From an uncultured Kineothrix sp. (GTDB lineage Bacteria > Bacillota > Clostridia > Lachnospirales > Lachnospiraceae): 64,000 nt of DNA. This document shows positions 58,834-64,000 of this stretch, one piece after another. The stretch spans positions 124,001 through 188,000 of the forward strand of contig CAJUSR010000003.1 in NCBI GenBank assembly GCA_910588855.1. The letters run 5' to 3'. The notes beneath the pieces are model-generated. The model saw only the letters and a list, made by a program, of their open reading frames with translations. It was not told where the DNA came from and ran no database searches. How positions within the stretch are numbered: position 1 is the stretch's first letter; each line of letters starts with the position of its first letter. Made by a program: the position numbers and the translations under genes.

Positions 58834-59275
58834 GCTGATGCATTTCGGGATTATTGGGGTATTCAATACCTTATTAGGCATGGTATTGATTATGGTGTTT
58901 TATAATATTTGGCATTGGAATTACTGGGTAGCCAGCGGGACTTCTTATGTAATAGGAAGCATTTTTTCTTATTTTGCCAATAAAAAGCTGACATTCCATG
59001 TAGAAGGAAACAGTTGGCAGTCCATATTGCGTTTTGCAGCGAATATTGCGGTTTGTTACCTTTTAGCTTACGGTATTGCAAAGCCTTTGGTAAAAAGCCT
59101 TATGAATGGGTTATTCCCGGGAGTGGCCCGTCAGATAGGGGATATGATTCATATGGAAGCCTATGCGGTAGAGGAAAATGTAGCGATTCTCGTAGGGATG
59201 GGGCTTTTTATTATATTTAATTTTATAGGGCAGAAGTTTTTTGTATTTACAAGAACGGAAAAGGTGAAAGAATAA
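58808..59275 (+). CDS. GtrA-family membrane protein, second copy
   Basis: 155 residues from ATG 58808, with AAGGAG 4 bases upstream; ATG 58814 is also possible. The longer frame from 58739 lies inside the epimerase gene and is rejected. Four hydrophobic helices with FHELMHFGIIGVFNTLLGMV and SIFSYFANKKLTF, the GtrA pattern, and a final FIIFNFIGQKFFVF. Likely flips or helps move a lipid-linked sugar. It overlaps the epimerase gene by 26 bases, so it is expressed with it. Confidence 0.9.
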   Translation: MVMKKLFHELMHFGIIGVFNTLLGMVLIMVFYNIWHWNYWVASGTSYVIGSIFSYFANKKLTFHVEGNSWQSILRFAANIAVCYLLAYGIAKPLVKSLMNGLFPGVARQIGDMIHMEAYAVEENVAILVGMGLFIIFNFIGQKFFVFTRTEKVKE

Positions 59276-59349
59276 TCTGTCCGCCCTTTTCTGAAGTACG
59301 AACGAAACGAAGCGGTAATTTTACCGGAAGAATGGAAATAGAGGTTGTA

Positions 59350-60558
59350 ATGGAAAACGTAAAGTATTTAATTTTAGGGGCGGGACCGGCAGGACTGTCC
59401 TTCGCAAATTGTTTAAAGCAAAAGGGGGAGGAATCCTTCCTTTTGTTGGAGAAAGAGGCGGAAGCGGGAGGTTTGTGCCGCAGTGCGGATGTGGACGAGG
59501 CGCCTCTTGATATTGGGGGCGGACATTTTCTGGATGTGCAAAGGCCGGAAGTGAACCGCTTTTTGTTTGGATTTATGCCGGAAGAGGAATGGAATAGGTA
59601 TGAGAGGGATTCCCGGATTTCTTTTGATGGGGGATATATTGGTCATCCTTTTGAGGCGAATATTTGGCAGATGGCGCCTGGCAGGCAAAGAGAGTATTTG
59701 GAGTCCATCGCAAATGCCGGATGTAACCGGGGAGAGAAAAAGCCGGAAGAATTTATTGACTGGATTTATTGGAAGTTAGGAAAACGGATTGCAGAGGATT
59801 ATATGCTTCCGTATAACGAAAAGATGTTTGGGCGCGATTTAAATGCTTTGGGAACATATTGGCTGGAAAAGCTTCCGAATGTTTCTTATGAGGAGACGCA
59901 AAAAAGCTGCGAAGAAAGGCGGGCATATGGAAAGCAGCCCGGGCACGCTCAGTTCTATTATCCGAAAAAATATGGGTATGGGGAACTATGGCATAGGATG
60001 CGGGAGGCGTTAAACGATAAAGCGGTAATGAATGTCAAGGTACGGAAGATGGACGCGCTGCGTGGCCAGGTAATCTGTTCGGATGGCTCGGTATATGAAG
60101 GGGAGAAGATTATTACAACAATCCCTTGGGCGGAATGGGAAGAAATTGCAGGGATGCCGGAGGAACTCTGGCAGGATTTGAAGAAGTTAAAGCATAGTGG
60201 AACGCAGATTGAATATGTGCCGGAACGGATGGATACGGGGGCGCATTGGATTTATTATCCGGAAAAAGAGATTTCTTACCATAGGATATTGGTGAGACAT
60301 AATTTCTGCTCGGGAGGGAAGGGGTATTGGACAGAGACGAATAAGGAAAGGGTGGAAGCAGATAGGGGGAGGTTCCGTTATATGAATGAGTATGCTTATC
60401 CGCTGAATACAGTGGATAAGCCCCGTATTATGAAGACGCTGCTGGACTGGGCAAAGGAAAGGCAGATTTACGGGCTTGGCAGGTGGGGCGAGCATGCCCA
60501 TTACAATTCCGACGTGGTGGTGGACTTGGCAATGGAACTGGCACAAAAGCTTGGTTAA
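59350..60558 (+). CDS. FAD-dependent sugar-nucleotide mutase/oxidoreductase-like protein
   Basis: 402 residues from ATG 59350, which has AGAGG 6 bases upstream and places the dinucleotide motif VKYLILGAGPAGLSFANCL at the N-terminus; ATG 59332 adds six residues. Further blocks are LEKEAEAGGLCRSADVDEA, DIGGGHFLDVQ, and a C-terminal YGLGRWGEHAHYNSDVVVDL, as in the amine oxidase/UDP-galactopyranose mutase superfamily. It may contract or oxidise a sugar nucleotide, or act on another surface precursor; I cannot tell which. It ends 4 bases inside the oppositely oriented next gene. Confidence 0.75.
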   Translation: MENVKYLILGAGPAGLSFANCLKQKGEESFLLLEKEAEAGGLCRSADVDEAPLDIGGGHFLDVQRPEVNRFLFGFMPEEEWNRYERDSRISFDGGYIGHPFEANIWQMAPGRQREYLESIANAGCNRGEKKPEEFIDWIYWKLGKRIAEDYMLPYNEKMFGRDLNALGTYWLEKLPNVSYEETQKSCEERRAYGKQPGHAQFYYPKKYGYGELWHRMREALNDKAVMNVKVRKMDALRGQVICSDGSVYEGEKIITTIPWAEWEEIAGMPEELWQDLKKLKHSGTQIEYVPERMDTGAHWIYYPEKEISYHRILVRHNFCSGGKGYWTETNKERVEADRGRFRYMNEYAYPLNTVDKPRIMKTLLDWAKERQIYGLGRWGEHAHYNSDVVVDLAMELAQKLG

Positions 60559-61787
60559 AAGAACAGACGGTATAGTTTGTATAGAGAGGTAAAAAAGGTG
60601 GGGGCGTTGGGAAGCAGTGTGGCCTGGAATTTTTGAAGCGAAGCGAGCCAGACCCCGGCCGTTAGGAAGAAGTAAGGGTGCTTGCGGAAAGAGTCTGCCA
60701 ATACGGAAAGGGCAGATAAAACCGCAGCATCTTTTTTTGCAGCCAAAATCACGATTTGCAACGCCTGCATGGTAAGGAAGGCGCCGAACCAGCGGCCCCA
60801 ATCAATGGTCAACAGGAAGGCAGGAACAAAGCATAAATGGCTGAGCAGAAGCAGAATATAAAGAGGCTTTGCTTTTTTTTCTGAGGCTTTCAGGATACTC
60901 AACCAAAGAAATCCGTAGAGGATAGCCAGAGGGAAGAGGAGCAGGAGGGTTATGAACCCGTAACGGATGCGTTCTCCGAGCTGGTTAAATACCAGATCGG
61001 AAGCGGCTTGGGCTGTGGAAGTAAAATATTCATAGTTCAGTGCTACTTCATTAATGGGCAAATCCGTGCGGGCGGAAAGCATGGAAACCAACTCTTTGCA
61101 GGACGGTACCTGAATATGGGAAAAGAGCTGGAAATATAGGAAGGCGGCTGCCATACCGGCCATACCGGCGAAAGCGGAGGCAATGTACAGATTGGAGTTT
61201 TTTCCACGAAAAGCGGCCTTAAAATATAAAGTAAAAAGCAGAGGGAAAAAGAGGAACATAAAAGCCTGATGGATGCTTAATGCAATCAAACCAAAGAGGG
61301 TAATCAGAATCATCTGTGCCCAAGCGGAAGGGATATGGATACAGCATGTAATGGCAAGCAACGCGGCAATAAGAAGATACATGTCGAATCTGCCCATATT
61401 TTCTAAAGTCCATAAATAGGAAGGGGAACCGGGGCAGAGGAGGTAAAAAATAATAACTAACAGTAACCCTTTTCCGGCCGGAATCTCTTCGGTCTGCCGC
61501 AGGGCATAGCCAAGGACATGGGCAAGTAGGATAAGCAGCAGGAAAAAGGAAAGCAATACAAATGTATAAGCTGCCCCTGCAGGAAGGAAATCAGGATAAA
61601 ACAGACGTAAAAAAGAGCCGATAAAGAGCCGGGAATCAAAGCCAAGGGAATAATCCATAGCATACCAGGCACTGTTCCAGGCATGGATTTCATCGGGCAA
61701 TTGGCATAATAAGGTGAAAAACAGCAGGAGAAAAATAAGGATTTCCCTGCGAAAGGTGTATATGATTTGTTTTACTTTTGTCATCAT
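60555..61787 (-). CDS. Polytopic membrane protein, unknown (possible GT-C/EpsG-like)
   Basis: 410 residues with about ten hydrophobic helices, a short N-terminal basic segment, and an early extracellular loop CQLPDEIHAWNSAWYAMDYS. Later loops contain TLENMGRFDMYL and LTIDWGRWFGAF. The acidic/aromatic early loop and spacing of helices recall GT-C glycosyltransferases and EpsG-like polymer proteins, but no diagnostic motif is present. It is encoded against its neighbours, overlapping the FAD-protein gene tail to tail by 4 bases. An extended -10 (TGC then TATACT) lies upstream near 61880. Function not recognised. Confidence 0.6.
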   Translation of the reverse strand: MMTKVKQIIYTFRREILIFLLLFFTLLCQLPDEIHAWNSAWYAMDYSLGFDSRLFIGSFLRLFYPDFLPAGAAYTFVLLSFFLLLILLAHVLGYALRQTEEIPAGKGLLLVIIFYLLCPGSPSYLWTLENMGRFDMYLLIAALLAITCCIHIPSAWAQMILITLFGLIALSIHQAFMFLFFPLLFTLYFKAAFRGKNSNLYIASAFAGMAGMAAAFLYFQLFSHIQVPSCKELVSMLSARTDLPINEVALNYEYFTSTAQAASDLVFNQLGERIRYGFITLLLLFPLAILYGFLWLSILKASEKKAKPLYILLLLSHLCFVPAFLLTIDWGRWFGAFLTMQALQIVILAAKKDAAVLSALSVLADSFRKHPYFFLTAGVWLASLQKFQATLLPNAPTFFTSLYKLYRLFF

Positions 61788-61934
61788 AGTTGTTTCCTGT
61801 GCTTTCTATTAGAATTTGTGTAAGTATGGATTGGGTGCCAAAGAGTTTGCCTGTGCAGAACTTTTGATACTAAAATCAAGTATAGCATAAAACTGGCATC
61901 CTAAGAATGGGGAATTTGATAAAAATTATTTTTT

Positions 61935-62072
61935 GCGGCGGAGGGGAAGCATGTCGCTGCCGCGACCCGCCGCAGGCGGAGAATCCTGCAAGCAGGATTC
62001 TTTTTTATTTTATAGGAAATTCCTTCGCCAGAAGGACGTAATTTGAAGAAGTGTCGAAGACATTTTTTTATT
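61935..62072 (+). repeat. Dispersed intergenic repeat, copy C (modules 1 and 2)
   Basis: Module 1 (GCATGTCGCTGCCGCGACCC, GCCGCAGGCGGAGAATCC, TGCAAGCAGGATTC) and module 2 (TCCTTC-GCCA-GAAGGA, AGTGTC-GAAGACA with T run) in the same order and strand as copy B. The gap 61788-62377 has no gene; it holds this repeat and the palindromic element below. Confidence 0.8.
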
Positions 62073-62088
62073 TTCCATAATAAGCTCC

Positions 62089-62304
62089 GGGTGCCAATGC
62101 AATGTCATTTAGTTAGTGCCTTGATTCAGCCGTGAGGAACATAAAATGCTCAAGGAACCCGTTAAAAAACGTCGGCACTTAACGAGGTTCCTCACGAGTT
62201 TAGTGTCCGTTACGCTTTTTACCGAGCGAAAGCGTGGTGACGGAGCATTTTATGTTCCTCACGGCGTCCGGTACCGTTAACTAAATGACATTGGGTGCCA
62301 ATGC
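62089..62304. repeat. Long nested palindromic element flanked by 12-bp direct repeats
   Basis: GGGTGCCAATGC occurs at 62089-62100 and 62293-62304. Inside, CAATGTCATTTAGTTA (62100-62115) is the exact reverse complement of 62278-62293, and a 22-bp block at 62130-62151 is the exact reverse complement of 62243-62264. The centre holds further imperfect stems. MITE-like or a large structured RNA. Confidence 0.75.
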
Positions 62305-62345
62305 TAATATTTTTTTGCGCAATCTGCCACAACGTTATGCAAAGC

Positions 62346-62375
62346 CAAGGAGTTGACCTTATGGCCAACTCTTCC
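62346..62375 (-). terminator. Terminator-like hairpin after the MFS gene
   Basis: GAGTTGACC-TTAT-GGCCAACTC, the same stem as at 35631, located 3 bases beyond the MFS stop on the minus strand. No T run is present on that strand. Confidence 0.5.
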
Positions 62376-62377
62376 TG

Positions 62378-63559
62378 CTAAGAATATTTCTTCCGGTACC
62401 ATAAGAAAAAGAAAAGACCGCCAATGGAACATAGTATGGCACCGAATAAAAAAGAGCCGGCAAGGTTATGCTGTGCAAGGTTGCCGAAGGCGAGATTGGA
62501 GCCGATTCCTACGCTGTCGATAATGACAGCGTTAATGCTTAGAGCCGTGGCGCGGTCGTTTGTAGTAATCTGCCGGTTTTGCAGTTCGGTTTGCAGGGGC
62601 TGTATGAGGCTGAAGGAAATGCGGAGGGTTAAGATACCAAGGACGGAGAGCCATGCTTTGTCTGTACATGCCAATATCAGACATGCTATAGAGGCAGAAG
62701 CAAATAAAAGGATAGCAGTAGGGGCAGTTCCCAGCTTTTTTGTTAGTTTTAACGATAAGGCGCTGCATAACCCTGCCATAGCGGCGGCAATATAGATATA
62801 GCCTATGACAGAGGAGGAAAGGCTGCATTTTACATATTGGAGCTGGTTAAGGAAGACGGTGATTGTCTGATGGGTTTCGTTTAGTAACGCAATGCCTATA
62901 AGGAACAAAAGCAGATATTTGTCCGTCAGGCTTTGCTTTAAAAGCAGGATAAAGCGGTGGAAATCCTGCCCGGTTTTTTGGCTTTTTACTTCCACAAGCC
63001 CAAAAGAAAACAGGGCGGCCATGCCATAGCTTATAACAGTCAGAAGGGCGGCAAGGGAATAGTCTTCTCCTACCGCGGAGGAAAAAACAAGGGCGGCGAT
63101 AAATAATCCGGCGGTTTGGAGGCTGTTGTAAATGCCGAAGACATGCTGGCTCTTTTCCTGAACAGAGGGATAGAGGCTATGTCCTTCCTGCCCTTTGCAA
63201 GAAAGATAAAGCAAGGCAGTATCCACACCGGACAGGCCTGCAATAACAATGCTGATAATAATGCGTTCCAGAAGGAACGCTGGAAAGCCGGAGGCCTTCC
63301 AAAAAACGATTTTGGAAAGGAAGTATAGGATATTGCATAGGAGGATTGTTCTTTTATAACCGATTTTGTCCGCAAGGATGCCCCAAGGAAATTCCAACAA
63401 TAGGCAGAGGGTCAGAGAGACGCTTTCGATAATAGTGATTTGCAAAACGGAGACCCCTTTTGCCTGGCGGTACAGCGTAGCAATGGGACCGTAAAACACC
63501 ATGCCTTGCAGTAGGGAAATGGCGTACATACAATAAATGTTCCTTGTTTGTGTTTTCAT
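62378..63559 (-). CDS. MFS transporter
   Basis: 393 residues with about 12 hydrophobic helices and the loop 2-3 block WGILADKIGYKRTILL, the standard MFS motif (G-x-L-A-D-x-x-G-x-K). A cytoplasmic basic loop (VEVKSQKTGQDFHRF) follows helix 6. An AAAGGA ribosome site precedes the ATG. Probably an efflux protein; the substrate is unknown. It shows no link to the polysaccharide pathway apart from position. Confidence 0.9.
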   Translation of the reverse strand: MKTQTRNIYCMYAISLLQGMVFYGPIATLYRQAKGVSVLQITIIESVSLTLCLLLEFPWGILADKIGYKRTILLCNILYFLSKIVFWKASGFPAFLLERIIISIVIAGLSGVDTALLYLSCKGQEGHSLYPSVQEKSQHVFGIYNSLQTAGLFIAALVFSSAVGEDYSLAALLTVISYGMAALFSFGLVEVKSQKTGQDFHRFILLLKQSLTDKYLLLFLIGIALLNETHQTITVFLNQLQYVKCSLSSSVIGYIYIAAAMAGLCSALSLKLTKKLGTAPTAILLFASASIACLILACTDKAWLSVLGILTLRISFSLIQPLQTELQNRQITTNDRATALSINAVIIDSVGIGSNLAFGNLAQHNLAGSFLFGAILCSIGGLFFFLWYRKKYS

Positions 63560-64000
63560 TTGAGATAGTCATCCTTTCTGATTTTTGGTACAACAAAAGC
63601 ACTGTCGGTAAGGCAGCGTGGCAACAAGTATGGAGTTGTACTTAAATCGGAAAGTTCATGAACCTGTACCTCTGGATTGCAATTTTGTTTTGAATTAGTA
63701 GTAGAATTGCCGTACATGGATAATGCTATTCTCCTGTATCCATGATACACAATCATTTTCAAAGCGTCAATGGCCCGTAAGGAAGCCGGCACATTTTTAT
63801 CTGTATAGACATGGTAAAATATTTAAAACTAGAAAATTTTATGTGTTTATGATAGATTATTATTAATATTCAGCTTTTGTGCCAATTGATGAGTGGATGC
63901 TGCGATTGGTCCTGTGATTTGTTTTGCCGTATATTTGTGGCATCGTTGTTTAAGAAGGGCTAAGTTTAAGTTAAGAAGAATAAGTAAAAAAATTGGAAGG
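63560..64000. other. Window end, no supported gene
   Basis: AT-rich DNA upstream of the MFS gene. A 78-codon minus-strand frame (63556-63792) overlaps the MFS start by an ATGA junction but has no recognisable product; I do not call it. No RNA gene or strong promoter is seen. Confidence 0.5.

Noticed and set aside
60187..60801. 204-codon minus-strand frame spanning the FAD-protein end
   Set aside because: Overlaps two real genes in other frames and has no motif.
63556..63792. 78-codon minus-strand frame joined to the MFS start by ATGA
   Set aside because: The overlap looks like translational coupling and it contains MIVYHG, but the rest is not recognisable and the MFS gene has its own AAAGGA site; not enough to call a gene.
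1..64000. CRISPR arrays, tRNA and rRNA genes
   Set aside because: Looked for regularly spaced direct repeats, cloverleaf-like segments and rRNA signatures; none seen. The repeats found are dispersed hairpins, IS ends or protein-coding repeats.

Overview
The window is an AT-rich, low-GC Gram-positive chromosome segment, most consistent with a gut Clostridia / Lachnospiraceae-type bacterium. The grounds are strong AGGAGG-type ribosome binding sites, mixed ATG/GTG/TTG starts, a CDP-glycerol transferase domain, BlaI/BlaR1-like pairs, a LytTR regulator, and IS66 and IS256 elements. The organism assignment is inference. Nearly all genes serve a large, variable cell-surface glycopolymer locus.

Layout. 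(1) 1-4797: tail of an SsuABC-type ABC importer, translationally coupled to a KdsB-like CMP-ulosonate synthetase, then a polysialyltransferase-like protein with a repetitive coiled-coil tail. (2) 5085-15791: a small serine invertase, then a 19-bp inverted repeat (one mismatch) enclosing a promoter-like segment, then an LTA-synthase-like membrane phosphatase-fold protein with three tandem C-terminal repeats, a small membrane protein, a YidC-TagF fusion, and a complete phosphonate pathway (tri-domain nucleotidyltransferase/cytidylyltransferase/PEP mutase, phosphonoacetaldehyde reductase, phosphonopyruvate decarboxylase) predicted to give nucleotide-activated 2-hydroxyethylphosphonate. (3) 15933-30145: a second operon with its own promoter: acyltransferase, YfhO-like membrane protein, CDP-glucose synthase, split transketolase, sulfotransferase, kinase, SDR, GT2, GDP-mannose dehydratase, an MBOAT gene frameshifted at a G8 tract, and its SGNH partner. 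(4) 30220-35407: XRE regulator, GNAT, CDP-glucose 4,6-dehydratase, GDP-4-keto-6-deoxymannose reductase, AraC regulator, GtrA.

(5) 35472-43442: two copies of a BlaI-like/M56 peptidase module. They flank a graveyard of group II intron, transposase and helicase remnants plus a phage-type nuclease-like ORF. (6) 43512-47812: an IS256-family element with an IS66-family element inserted in it; both have recognisable 8-bp target duplications. (7) 47998-51572: LytTR regulator and a ManC-ManA fusion. (8) 51898-56004: a large secreted, membrane-anchored glucosaminidase-like protein. (9) 56202-63559: tandem-domain GT26 enzyme, UDP-glucuronate 4-epimerase-like protein, second GtrA, FAD-dependent mutase-like protein, polytopic membrane protein, MFS transporter, and repeat-rich intergenic DNA.

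How it works together. ManC-ManA, Gmd and Rmd make GDP-D-rhamnose. RfbF and RfbG make CDP-4-keto-6-deoxyglucose, possibly modified by the split transketolase and an SDR. GT2, GtrA, YfhO-like and GT26 proteins build and move the polymer. Acyl, sulfate, phosphonate and phosphoglycerol-type groups are plausible decorations. Regulation looks layered: an invertible promoter, a homopolymer slippage tract, and six promoter-hairpin-terminator leaders that resemble targets of NusG-paralogue (LoaP-type) processive antitermination. No antiterminator gene is visible in the window.
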